DNA of 64,000 nt from CAZRCZ01 sp964598765 (lineage in GTDB: Bacteria; Sumerlaeota; Sumerlaeia; MVZB01; JAJFLK01). The notes under the pieces are model-generated. The model was not told where the DNA came from. It saw nothing but the letters and a program-made list of their open reading frames with translations, and made no database searches. The DNA is taken from assembly GCA_964598765.1 (NCBI GenBank), contig CAZRCZ010000001.1, positions 248,001-312,000 of the forward strand. Reading direction: 5' to 3'. Position numbers and translations under genes: made by a program. Positions 36,067 through 43,859 of this stretch are shown one piece after another (within the stretch, counting starts at the first letter, position 1; each line of letters begins with the position of its first letter).

Positions 36067-37026
36067 TCATAATCCTCTGAAAACTTGCTCCAAGGCGTCG
36101 AGCGGATGAACCGTCGCGCCCGGACGCGGAACGAGCCTGAATGTTCCGGCATATAAGACCTCAGGATTAACGTTCAGCGCGCAATGATCGTTTTCTTTTC
36201 TCAAGGCCACTTCAAGACTAACGCGCGGCTTTTTGCTGAAAATGATAAATCGCGATGGAATGAGCCACGCTTGATCATCGTCTGCCGTATTGCGATGGAC
36301 GGTCCATTCGAGAAATTGCGCGGTCCACGTCGAGCGGCCTCGTTTCCATTCGGCCTTGCGCGGCAGACCCGTCGCCGCGTCAATCTCGGCGGATTGTAAT
36401 CCATTGGGATTTGAGGCTTCTTCTTCGAAGCGGAGCCGGATTGTGTTGCCGCCCACCTGCCAAACGGAATTCGTGGCCGCGATTTGCGGCCCCGCCGTCA
36501 GAACCTCGGCCAAATCCCACGGTTCGACCCCAAGATTTTTTCCGAACGGCGATCCTTTGGAGGAAAAATCGCCTTGAAGAAAAATTCGCGGCGGAATGGA
36601 CACGCTCATTCGATTTCCGTCGGCGATCAAGTCGAAGAGCGTCTTTTGCGTCCCAATGAGATTGCCTTGCAAGCGGACTTTCTTCTGCTCGTCGGCGATC
36701 AAGTTGATGTCGAGCGTCTTCTCGGCGTGGAAGAAAAGCAAAACGCGACGGCGAGCAGTGACGCGGGCGTGAGTCGAAAAGCGATGAATCGGCGGGTACA
36801 TTTGCTTGAGAGCCTCGGTTCTGTTTTTCCCCGCGCCAAATTCCGCGACGCCCGGCGCGGCGTCCAAATTCGGCGGAACGGACAATGAAGTTTCCTGACG
36901 GAAGACAGCGCAACCGCCCGTCATCAAAAGAATGACCAATGTTGCGAATGCCGATCCAAGCTTGGGTAAATAAGATTTCGGAAAATAAACGCAAAAACGC
37001 AGACGCGCAAGGAGGTGATTGGACAT
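36067..37026 (-). CDS. Putative lipoprotein, LolA/DUF4292-like
   Basis: About 319 residues. A hydrophobic stretch ends in the lipobox MTGGC, and the mature part has RVTARRRVLLFFHAEKTLDI, then LFDLIADGNRMSVSIPP, resembling the LolA-like fold of DUF4292 lipoproteins. The residues before the hydrophobic stretch (SNHLLARLRFCVYFPKS) are encoded by a family A repeat, so the true start may be downstream, perhaps a TTG or GTG. The function is probably in lipid or lipoprotein handling at the outer membrane, inferred only from the fold resemblance. Confidence 0.7.
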   Translation of the reverse strand: MSNHLLARLRFCVYFPKSYLPKLGSAFATLVILLMTGGCAVFRQETSLSVPPNLDAAPGVAEFGAGKNRTEALKQMYPPIHRFSTHARVTARRRVLLFFHAEKTLDINLIADEQKKVRLQGNLIGTQKTLFDLIADGNRMSVSIPPRIFLQGDFSSKGSPFGKNLGVEPWDLAEVLTAGPQIAATNSVWQVGGNTIRLRFEEEASNPNGLQSAEIDAATGLPRKAEWKRGRSTWTAQFLEWTVHRNTADDDQAWLIPSRFIIFSKKPRVSLEVALRKENDHCALNVNPEVLYAGTFRLVPRPGATVHPLDALEQVFRGL

Positions 37027-37082
37027 TTTTATTTCCAAATTGCTTCTTTGCGTCCTTGCGTCTTTGCGCCTCCGCGTTAATT
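36985..37082. repeat. Family A inverted repeat, copy 11, overlapping a gene start
   Basis: AATAAACGCAAAAACGCAGA on the left, CTTGCGTCTTTGCGCCTCCG on the right. It fills the gap between the DUF971 gene and the lipoprotein gene and codes the proposed N-terminal residues of the latter. Confidence 0.85.
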
Positions 37083-37084
37083 TC

Positions 37085-37441
37085 TTAAGTTATTTTCTTG
37101 CCGACAGCCGCGCATTGATCGCACTGACAAAGTTCGCGCAAGAGCGGAAACGAATAAATCCCCGTGTTGTGGCCGTCGGCGAATCGGATTGTCAGCGCGT
37201 ATCGCCCGACCGATTCCACAACCGTCGCCGACAAATTGTCATCCACCTCCTCCGGCTTCAAAATCGGTTTGCCCGTCCATTCGTCAATGCAACTCGCGCA
37301 GGGACAATGCCGCCGCAAATGCGCCAACCGCCAGCGGCTCCGGTGTCCGTCGGTCCACTCGATTCCCAAGATGTGTTTGTCGAGTTGCTCGATTTTGCGA
37401 ACCAGCAACGGGCGGTCGGCGGCCATCGTCACGCGCTCCAT
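37085..37441 (-). CDS. DUF971-domain protein next to Mrp
   Basis: A 118-residue protein. It reads LGIEWTDGHRSRWRLAHLRRHCPCASC and IRFADGHNTGIYSFPLLREL, a DUF971 domain as in the N-terminal part of gamma-butyrobetaine hydroxylase-like proteins, with Cys pairs CPCASC and CQCDQC that could bind metal. DUF971 genes commonly neighbour mrp, and here the start overlaps the mrp stop by 13 bp. A role in iron-sulfur cluster handling is a reasonable inference. Confidence 0.9.
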   Translation of the reverse strand: MERVTMAADRPLLVRKIEQLDKHILGIEWTDGHRSRWRLAHLRRHCPCASCIDEWTGKPILKPEEVDDNLSATVVESVGRYALTIRFADGHNTGIYSFPLLRELCQCDQCAAVGKKIT

Positions 37442-38529
37442 TGCAGAGAAAAAGTTTCGAGATAATTCCCGCGCTCGACGTTGAGAATCGAAAGTTGCGC
37501 GGCGACCGACCCGGCTAATTCCCGATACGCCTGCGCGGCGGGAGAATCGGGATACCCTTTGACGATCGGAAGCCCGGTGTCCCCGCCCTCGGTGACGCGC
37601 GGATCAATCGGAATGCCTCCCAAAAACGGCACGCCCGTTTGTTTGGCGATTCGCTCCCCGCCGCCCGAGCGGAAAATGTCATGCCTCTTGCCGCACTGGT
37701 CGCAAACAAAAAAGCTCATCGTCTCACTGACTCCGAGCACCGGCACGCGAGTCGTTTCGAACATCGCAATCGCGCGCCTCACGTCCACGAGCGAAATCTC
37801 CTGCGGCGTCGTGGTGACGAGCGCGCCGGTCAGCGGAGCCTGTTGTGAAAGCGTGAGCTGGATGTCTCCCGTCCCCGGAGGGTAATCAATGATGAGATAA
37901 TCCAAATCGCCCCATTCGACGTTTGCGAGAAATTGCGAAACGTAGCCGGAGACCATCGGTCCGCGCAGGATCGCCGCCTGCTCCTTCGGCATGAAGAACG
38001 CCATCGAGATCACCTTCAAGCCCAGCCCTTCGGCGGGAATGATTTTCTGCCCTCCGGCGGGTCGAGGCGGGGTGTCAATGTGAATCATCGTGGGGACGGA
38101 GGGACCGTAAATGTCGGCGTCCAGAACGCCAACCTTTGCTCCGGTTTCGGCCAGCGCGACGGCCAGATTGACCGCCGTCGTGGATTTGCCGACGCCTCCT
38201 TTGCCTGAAGCGACGGCGACGAGATTTTTTACCGTCGTCAGGATTTTGCGTCCGGCGGTCTGCGCCCCTCGCGTCTGCGCGGTCATGTTGACTGAAACGT
38301 GCGCGACGCCGGGCAACTTCCGCACCGCCTCCGCGCACATTTGTTTGAGTTGGTCCTTCACGGGACAGGCCGGCGTCGTCAGTTCGAGATCGAAGCCGAC
38401 GTTCCCGCCGCCGATCTTGACGTTCTTGATGAATCCTAGATCAACAATGCTCCGCCGCAAATCGGGGTCTTGGATCGGCCGGAGCGCGTTGAGAATATCG
38501 TCGGTTGACAAAGCCATGCGAGGCGTCAT
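37429..38529 (-). CDS. Mrp/NBP35-type iron-sulfur carrier ATPase
   Basis: About 366 residues. An N-terminal DUF59 (MIP18-like) domain is followed by a deviant Walker A SGKGGVGKST near 108-117, DADIYGPS and IIDYPPGTGD, typical of Mrp/ApbC. A CxxC (CDQC, near 276-279) marks the cluster-binding site of the dimer. It transfers Fe-S clusters to apo-proteins in the cytoplasm. The start at 38529 (MTPRMAL) is preferred to 38589 because the extra 20 residues are not family-like. It is coupled to DUF971. Confidence 0.94.
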   Translation of the reverse strand: MTPRMALSTDDILNALRPIQDPDLRRSIVDLGFIKNVKIGGGNVGFDLELTTPACPVKDQLKQMCAEAVRKLPGVAHVSVNMTAQTRGAQTAGRKILTTVKNLVAVASGKGGVGKSTTAVNLAVALAETGAKVGVLDADIYGPSVPTMIHIDTPPRPAGGQKIIPAEGLGLKVISMAFFMPKEQAAILRGPMVSGYVSQFLANVEWGDLDYLIIDYPPGTGDIQLTLSQQAPLTGALVTTTPQEISLVDVRRAIAMFETTRVPVLGVSETMSFFVCDQCGKRHDIFRSGGGERIAKQTGVPFLGGIPIDPRVTEGGDTGLPIVKGYPDSPAAQAYRELAGSVAAQLSILNVERGNYLETFSLQWSA

Positions 38530-38614
38530 TTTCCATGATCCGAGCAAATTCCACAAGGGCGGGTTGCCGTAATTGTGGATCTGAATCACTTCGGGGTAAT
38601 CGTTCGCGCCGGAG

Positions 38615-39031
38615 TCAGGTTCTTTTCTCGGCGGAAGCCAACGCCGCCAGCGCGCGACTCAGCACGATCCCGGCCAATCGCGCGTCGAATCCCAGCGGCG
38701 GGGCGAGAACCCATTGGACCTGCGGATACGGCTCGGCGGCCTCGGCGGCAAGGCGGGGAATGTCTTCGGTGACGTGCGCCCCCTCGGCGAGGAAATAAGG
38801 AACGACGACGATCTGCGTCGCTCCATGTTCCACGCAACGGGCAAAAGCGGTCTTAAGCGTCGGCTCGGCGAGTTCCATGTGCGCGTGAACGGCGAGGCTG
38901 AAGCCACGCCTTGCGCCTTTCTTCAGATAATCCGTTAATTTTTCCACGACCCGATTCGCTTCGGCCAATCGGCTACCGTGGTCTATCAGGATCAAGGCGA
39001 GGCGCGACGGTGATTCATTTGTCCTCGCCAT
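38615..39031 (-). CDS. CbiX/SirB-type sirohydrochlorin chelatase-like protein
   Basis: A 138-residue single-domain CbiX protein. LALILIDHGSRLAEANRVVE opens the fold with the metal-binding His, and HAHMELAEPTLKTAF and VVVPYFLAEGAHVTEDIP carry the second His and the conserved Glu. Such proteins insert Co or Fe into sirohydrochlorin for cobalamin or siroheme. The size is that of a short CbiXS form. No other tetrapyrrole gene is in the window, so the metal is not known. Confidence 0.88.
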   Translation of the reverse strand: MARTNESPSRLALILIDHGSRLAEANRVVEKLTDYLKKGARRGFSLAVHAHMELAEPTLKTAFARCVEHGATQIVVVPYFLAEGAHVTEDIPRLAAEAAEPYPQVQWVLAPPLGFDARLAGIVLSRALAALASAEKRT

Positions 39032-39033
39032 GA

Positions 39034-39060
39034 AGATTCACCACAGAGGCACAGAGAAGT
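39034..39060. repeat. Family A single arm, copy 12 (CACAGAGG type)
   Basis: GATTCACCACAGAGGCACAG followed by AGAAGT; no matching right arm is present, and a family C element follows. Confidence 0.7.
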
Positions 39061-39110
39061 AATCGGTTTCTGAACGGACCTCTATTTTCTCCGTAACATG
39101 GAAACGAATC

Positions 39111-39224
39111 CCATTACAACCCCGAAGGGATAGAATGTGAATAGCCGTGGGTGAAGCGAAGCGGAGCCCGCAGAACGAGGTCGCTAACAAAACGAGAACC
39201 CTGAAGGGGTTCAACAATCGTTCA
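39111..39224 (-). repeat. Family C structured element, minus-strand copy
   Basis: Read on the minus strand: TTGAACCCCTTCAGGGTTC, about 30 bp, a hairpin GCGGGCTCCG...CACCCACGGC, the linker CTATTCACATTC, then the hairpin CCCTTCGGGGTTG. The same order and linkers recur at 49616-49728 with a different central stem. It lies between the CbiX and membrane-protein genes. Confidence 0.75.
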
Positions 39225-39242
39225 AAAGTAATGAGACCGCTC

Positions 39243-39779
39243 TTAGGTTTGCGCGGCATTCCCTTTGGTTTCCGCTTCCAACTTGCGATGCTTCTCCATG
39301 TTCATCACCAACCCCGGGAGGAGCGACAGCAACAAGACCAGTCCGACGGCGCAGTAAACGAGGCTGACGGTTTTGTCGCGTCCCAGAATCCGGCCGACCA
39401 AGCCCATGATTGCCACCGCCTCAAAGAACGCGGCTTGAACGATCATGCGCTGGCGAATCCAGCGGATCAAAGCATCGGGCAAATTTTCGGTCCGCGGGCG
39501 CATGACAAAGCCCGTGATGATCCCTCCGATGGCGAGAGGAACGCTCATCAGGCTCAGGAGTTGGACGATAGAATTTGAGTGGGGCGTGTGGTTTGACGGC
39601 TGAGGAAATGGGAAGAAAAAGGTTAAAGCGGCATAGATAAGCCCCGCCTGTATGAAGGCGATCCAAATGATGTAGATGACAATCGGACGCGGTTTCAAGT
39701 GATATTGTTTAGATCCGAATCGAGACTCGAGCCAAGATCCTAAGCCATGAAGGAAGATTTTCAATAGGAAATCAAACAC
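39243..39779 (-). CDS. Small membrane protein of unknown function
   Basis: A 178-residue protein with four predicted membrane helices (IVIYIIWIAFIQAGLIYAAL, LMSVPLAIGGIITGFV, AAFFEAVAIMGLVGRIL and SLVYCAVGLVLLLSLLPGLV). The start is a GTG with GGAGG 6 bp upstream. The arrangement and the short charged C-terminus do not match a family I can name. It is a stand-alone gene between two repeat elements. Confidence 0.7.
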   Translation of the reverse strand: MFDFLLKIFLHGLGSWLESRFGSKQYHLKPRPIVIYIIWIAFIQAGLIYAALTFFFPFPQPSNHTPHSNSIVQLLSLMSVPLAIGGIITGFVMRPRTENLPDALIRWIRQRMIVQAAFFEAVAIMGLVGRILGRDKTVSLVYCAVGLVLLLSLLPGLVMNMEKHRKLEAETKGNAAQT

Positions 39780-39780
39780 A

Positions 39781-39905
39781 ATCTTCCTCCGTTCTCATCC
39801 AGAATCTTTCTCATTCTCCAGCTCATTCTCCTTCTCCTATTTCCGACAGCGACGGTGCTCAGTCGTTGAGAAGGAGTAGGAGGATGAGAAGGATTGGGCG
39901 GGAGA
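39781..39905. repeat. Pyrimidine/purine inverted repeat between membrane protein and clpX
   Basis: CTTCTCATTCTCC-like pyrimidine units on the left (39781-39840) face GAGAAGGAGTAGGAGGATGA on the right. A related single arm (CCTTCTCTTTCTCCTACTCC) occurs at 49929-49966. It resembles family A in architecture and lies 3' of clpX. Confidence 0.65.
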
Positions 39906-39923
39906 CTATTTGAATCCCATCCC

Positions 39924-41207
39924 CTACGCCGACTCCTCCTTCGGCGCGGCGATGTATTCGGGTTCCTTGCCTCCTTCGACCACGTCAACGTCAATGTGGC
40001 AGACGCTGTTGGCGGAGGCCGTCGAGAAGGCTCCGGCTTTTTCCGGCAGGTGATACATGATGTCGAGCATGAACGATTCCATTATGGCGCGGAGTCCGCG
40101 CGCGCCGGTCTCGCGCTTCATCGCCAGCCGCGCGATGGACTTGAGCGCCTCGTCGCTGAAGGTCAGCTCGACCCCCTCCAACTCGAAAAGTTTCCGGTAT
40201 TGCTGAATGAGCGCGTTCTTGGGGCGCGTGAGAATTTCGACCAATTGATCCTCGCTGAGCGGCTCCATCGTCGCCACGACGGGAAATCGCCCGATGAATT
40301 CCGGAATCAGGCCGAATTGGTAGAGATCGTAGAAATTGACTTGCTGAAGCAACTCGCCGACGCGCGACGCCGCTTCCTTGCTCTTGATTTCCGCGCCGAA
40401 ACCCATCACGCGATTGGAGACGCGCCGATCAATGATTTTTTCCAGCCCGCTGAACGCGCCGCCGCAGATGAACAGGACATTCGTCGTGTTCATTTGGATA
40501 TATTCCTGATGCGGATGCTTGCGTCCGCCGGTCGGAGGAACGTTGGCGGTTGTTCCCTCCAAAATTTTCAGAAGCGCCTGCTGAACTCCCTCGCCCGAAA
40601 CGTCGCGGGTGATCGAAACGTTGTTGGAGGTCTTGGCGATTTTGTCTATTTCGTCAATGTAGATAATCCCGCGCTCCGCTTTTTCCTTGTCGCCGTTGGC
40701 GTTTTGAAGCAGGCGGAGAAGAATGTTCTCCACGTCCTCGCCGACGTATCCGGCCTGCGTCAGCGTCGTCGCGTCGGCGATGGCGAAGGGAACGTCGAGC
40801 AGTCGGGCAAGCGTTTGCGCGATGAGCGTTTTGCCCGATCCGGTCGGGCCGATCATCAGGATATTGCTCTTCTCCAACTCGATTTCCTTGGAATTCAAAT
40901 TGTGAATGAGACGCTTGTAGTGATTGTGAACGGCGACCGAGACGACCTTCTTCGTCCGCTCTTGACTGATGACGTAATCGTCGAGCGTTGCCTTAATCTC
41001 CGCGGGCGACGGAAGACGCTTGAGCGAGTCGCCGGAAGGTTCATCTCCCGGCCCTGATTTTTCGCGTTGAAGCCGCTCGTTGCATTGTCGAACGCACTCG
41101 TCGCAAATATAAACCGACATCAGGCTTTCGCGTTGCGTCAGCCCCTTGAACAGCGTCTTGACGGCGTGCTGATCTTTGCCGCAGAAGGAACAACGAAATT
41201 TGGTCAT
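39924..41207 (-). CDS. clpX: ClpX, ATP-binding unfoldase of the Clp protease
   Basis: A 427-residue AAA+ unfoldase. The N-terminal zinc-binding domain has Cys6, Cys9, Cys35 and Cys38; Walker A is GPTGSGKT (120-127) and Walker B is IIYIDEIDK (181-189). The C-terminal part has GARGLRAIMES. ClpX unfolds tagged proteins and feeds them to ClpP. The usual neighbour clpP is not in the window. AGAGG lies 9 bp before the ATG, and a candidate promoter is close upstream. Confidence 0.97.
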   Translation of the reverse strand: MTKFRCSFCGKDQHAVKTLFKGLTQRESLMSVYICDECVRQCNERLQREKSGPGDEPSGDSLKRLPSPAEIKATLDDYVISQERTKKVVSVAVHNHYKRLIHNLNSKEIELEKSNILMIGPTGSGKTLIAQTLARLLDVPFAIADATTLTQAGYVGEDVENILLRLLQNANGDKEKAERGIIYIDEIDKIAKTSNNVSITRDVSGEGVQQALLKILEGTTANVPPTGGRKHPHQEYIQMNTTNVLFICGGAFSGLEKIIDRRVSNRVMGFGAEIKSKEAASRVGELLQQVNFYDLYQFGLIPEFIGRFPVVATMEPLSEDQLVEILTRPKNALIQQYRKLFELEGVELTFSDEALKSIARLAMKRETGARGLRAIMESFMLDIMYHLPEKAGAFSTASANSVCHIDVDVVEGGKEPEYIAAPKEESA

Positions 41208-41248
41208 GATATGCGACCTCTCGACGGGGACAAACTACCCCTAACCTT

Positions 41249-41276
41249 TTTATATCACGTCGGGGGATTACGGCAA
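41249..41276 (-). promoter_or_regulatory. Candidate clpX promoter
   Basis: On the minus strand TTGCCG (41276-41271) and TATAAA (41254-41249), with a 16-bp spacer, lie about 45 bp before the start codon. Confidence 0.45.
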
Positions 41277-41297
41277 CTGAAACCGAACAATTGAAGA

Positions 41298-42467
41298 TCA
41301 GCCGTTTGTCAGCCGATAGGACAAAACTTGATCGTAAAGGTCCATGATTCGCACGGCGTGGCTCGTGATGGAAAAATTTTGTGCGGCGTGACGGAAGGCC
41401 GATTCGCCGAGCGTGTTGCGGAGATTTTCATCGGCAAGCAGCCGCCGGAGAGCATCAGCCAATTGGACGTCGTTCTCCGCTTCGATCAGCATTCCGGTTT
41501 GGCCGTCGGCAATCAGTTCGGGAATGCCGCCGACGCGCGCGCCCACGCTTGGAACGCCCAACGCTCCGGCCTCGATGATCGTCCGACCGAAACTTTCCTC
41601 ACGCGAAATCAGCAGATTCACGTCGCACGCCTCGTAATAAGGCAGAATTTGCATGGTGTAGGGAAAAAAGAAAACGCGATCCTTGAGGTCGGCGGACGAC
41701 GCGACGAACGCTCGGAGTTGGTCGGCGAACGCTTCCTGACCGCGGTGCGGATTGCCGACGAACATCAGCTTCACGTCGGGAAACTCGGTCACGATCCGCT
41801 TGAGCGCCTTGACGACGACGTCCCCTCCCTTGCGCGGACTCACCTGACCTATAGCGGCCAGAAGCGGACCCTCCGGAGGGACGCCGATTTGCCGCCGGGC
41901 TTCGCTCCGCGACCGCGTCCGGCGGAATTCGGTCAAATCCACCCCGTTGGGAACGACCTTGACCGATTCATACTTGTCGGGCCAGACGTTGAAATCTTGC
42001 GACGCCGCATCGGACGGAACCAAGATCAAATCGGCCTTTTCCAGATTGTAATTGCGGATCATGCGCGGCGTGACGGAAAGGCGCATGTGCGTGACAACGG
42101 GGATCGGGCGTCCCAACTTGTTTCCCGCCTGCACGGCGGCGCGAACGGCGTAGGGATTCGGATAAATCTCATTGCAGTGAACAAGGTCCACGTTGAACCG
42201 GCGGATCAACTCGGCCAAGCGCGAAATGGCAAACGGGCGCCACAAAAAGTATTTTCCCTTCCGCCACCATCCCGTCTTGACCACGTCATAGGGTATGTTG
42301 ACTTCCTTCAACGCCGTATCCAGATCGCCGCGGTCTTGTCCGCAGACGACCGGATTCCATCGCTCCCGATCCAGATTGACCGCCAGACTGAGCAAGCTCC
42401 GGCGCGCGCCGAGCAACCGCGTGCTGGGAGTCAGATAGAGGACGGTCTTGGTGGTGGTGAAAGGCAA
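41298..42467 (-). CDS. Glycosyltransferase, GT4 family (GT-B fold)
   Basis: A 389-residue cytoplasmic enzyme. It has the acceptor-domain segment STRLLGARRSLLSLA and the C-terminal donor-binding sequence EESFGRTIIEAGALGVPSVG with VGGIPELI, the E-x7-E motif of retaining GT4 enzymes. It likely transfers a sugar to a lipid or glycan in polysaccharide assembly; the acceptor is unknown. The start is a TTG with AAGGAA 7 bp upstream. It is a stand-alone gene. Confidence 0.9.
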   Translation of the reverse strand: MPFTTTKTVLYLTPSTRLLGARRSLLSLAVNLDRERWNPVVCGQDRGDLDTALKEVNIPYDVVKTGWWRKGKYFLWRPFAISRLAELIRRFNVDLVHCNEIYPNPYAVRAAVQAGNKLGRPIPVVTHMRLSVTPRMIRNYNLEKADLILVPSDAASQDFNVWPDKYESVKVVPNGVDLTEFRRTRSRSEARRQIGVPPEGPLLAAIGQVSPRKGGDVVVKALKRIVTEFPDVKLMFVGNPHRGQEAFADQLRAFVASSADLKDRVFFFPYTMQILPYYEACDVNLLISREESFGRTIIEAGALGVPSVGARVGGIPELIADGQTGMLIEAENDVQLADALRRLLADENLRNTLGESAFRHAAQNFSITSHAVRIMDLYDQVLSYRLTNG

Positions 42468-42601
42468 AGCGAAATTTCCTTCGCGCGAATCTGCGTCACG
42501 ATTCCAACTTGCGCGCGGATTGTCAATTTCAAGGTTAATCCCTTTAGATGTTGATTCCCGCGAAAAAGCGAATTAAATTCTTGGAGGTCGGAAGAAAAGC
42601 C

Positions 42602-43264
42602 ATGGGTAAGAAGAACAAGGAAACTGCGGAAAGCCTGCTGAATTTCTTTTCGCAACTCGACGCCGGAGGAAGCGAGGCGGAGAAATGCGAACTCCACTAC
42701 GGCTGTTCGTGCGTGATCGGCAAAGGGCTGGAAGCCTCCAAGATGCTCGTCGCCATTCAGAAACTCGTCGGCGCGCCGTCGGCTCCGGCGCCCGAGGTGA
42801 AACCTGAGGCGACTCCCGCGCCCGCCGAGGGAAAAATCTCGCTGGCCGAGGAATTAAGCGAAGCACAATCGGAAATTGATCGCCTGCTGATTCAGAATTC
42901 GGATCTCGGACGCGAGAATAAGGGACTCAAGGAAAAACTCGCGATTCTGCAAAAGCAAGTCGAACGTCTCTATAACAAGAACGAAATGGCGATGACGCTC
43001 AAGCGGCTGGAAGGCAAAAAGCTTTCCGAGGCCGAAATGGCGGGAGAAGAATCTTCCAAGCGTGAAGCCGAATCTTCGCTCGCGCCGCCCGCCGGCGAGG
43101 AACAACCCGCCGAAAAATTCACGAATAAGGAATTTCAACAGGAGTTGGAAATCGAAGCCGCCGCACGAGCGCCCCGCGAAGAGAAAAATGAAGAAAAAAG
43201 CGACGCGAAACCCGCCGAAGCCGCTTCCTCAGCAACCACCGACAAGCCTCCGGCTACCGATTAA
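42602..43264 (+). CDS. Hypothetical Cys-motif and coiled-coil protein
   Basis: A 220-residue protein starting at the ATG at 42602, which follows GGAAG. The N-terminal part has CELHYGCSC, a Cys cluster that might bind metal. It is followed by an Ala/Pro linker, a strong coiled coil (residues about 75-140: SEIDRLLIQNSDLGRENKGL) and an acidic Glu/Lys/Ala-rich tail. No signal peptide is seen. The function is unknown; the tail is low complexity. Confidence 0.65.
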   Translation: MGKKNKETAESLLNFFSQLDAGGSEAEKCELHYGCSCVIGKGLEASKMLVAIQKLVGAPSAPAPEVKPEATPAPAEGKISLAEELSEAQSEIDRLLIQNSDLGRENKGLKEKLAILQKQVERLYNKNEMAMTLKRLEGKKLSEAEMAGEESSKREAESSLAPPAGEEQPAEKFTNKEFQQELEIEAAARAPREEKNEEKSDAKPAEAASSATTDKPPATD

Positions 43265-43268
43265 ATTT

Positions 43269-43739
43269 TCAGCCCGACGATTTTTTCTCTGACGCGGCCG
43301 CGTCCCGATTGAGCCGGAAGAATTTTTCCTTGGCGAATCCGTGCCACGCGCGATAGATGAAAGAATAAAACGGAATGATCGCAAACGCCACGGGCGCGTT
43401 GAAAATCAGGTCCAGTCCCATGTGCATCGTCGCGCCGATCAAGTAGCCGATCAGCCATGGGTTTCTCCACCAATACGCAACTACCGCGAGCACGGCGAAT
43501 AATTCATAGGCGTGGAGCGGAAGCACGATCCAGTCGAATCGGTTCTTCATGTAGTAGTCGAGAAATGTTTTGGGGCGAAGATCGCTTTGCCGATTGATGA
43601 CGACGTAATCGAAGTAGTGGTCGAGGTCAATCAAAAACCCGCCGACAAAGCATCCTGCGGTGAGGGGAACGGACTGCGTCGCCGCGTAAACGCCGCCGCT
43701 CAGGATTGCAGTGGAAATGAAATGTCCGGTAGGGTGCAT
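43269..43739 (-). CDS. YdjM-like (DUF457-type) membrane protein
   Basis: A 156-residue protein with several membrane helices. It opens with HPTGHFIST and continues with GGFLIDLDHYFDYV, PLHAYELFAV and GATMHMGLDLIF. The His/Asp positions placed along the helices are the pattern of membrane-bound metal-dependent hydrolase-like proteins (YdjM/DUF457). The activity of the family is not established. The stop lies 4 bp from the stop of the convergent coiled-coil gene. Confidence 0.7.
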   Translation of the reverse strand: MHPTGHFISTAILSGGVYAATQSVPLTAGCFVGGFLIDLDHYFDYVVINRQSDLRPKTFLDYYMKNRFDWIVLPLHAYELFAVLAVVAYWWRNPWLIGYLIGATMHMGLDLIFNAPVAFAIIPFYSFIYRAWHGFAKEKFFRLNRDAAASEKKSSG

Positions 43740-43756
43740 CGCTGGTAAACGCTTGA

Positions 43757-43846
43757 ATTCTCGCCGCGAAAGAACACAAAGAACTCAAAAATAGAGAATC
43801 CTAATCCGCTTTGCTGATTTTGTGGTCTCTGCATTCTCTTGCGACT
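43757..43846. repeat. Degenerate family A repeat, copy 13
   Basis: GCCGCGAAAGAACACAAAGA on the left and TTTGTGGTCTCTGCATTCTC on the right. It lies between ahcY and the YdjM-like gene on the same strand. Confidence 0.5.
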
Positions 43847-43859
43847 ACCGATTCTTCTT

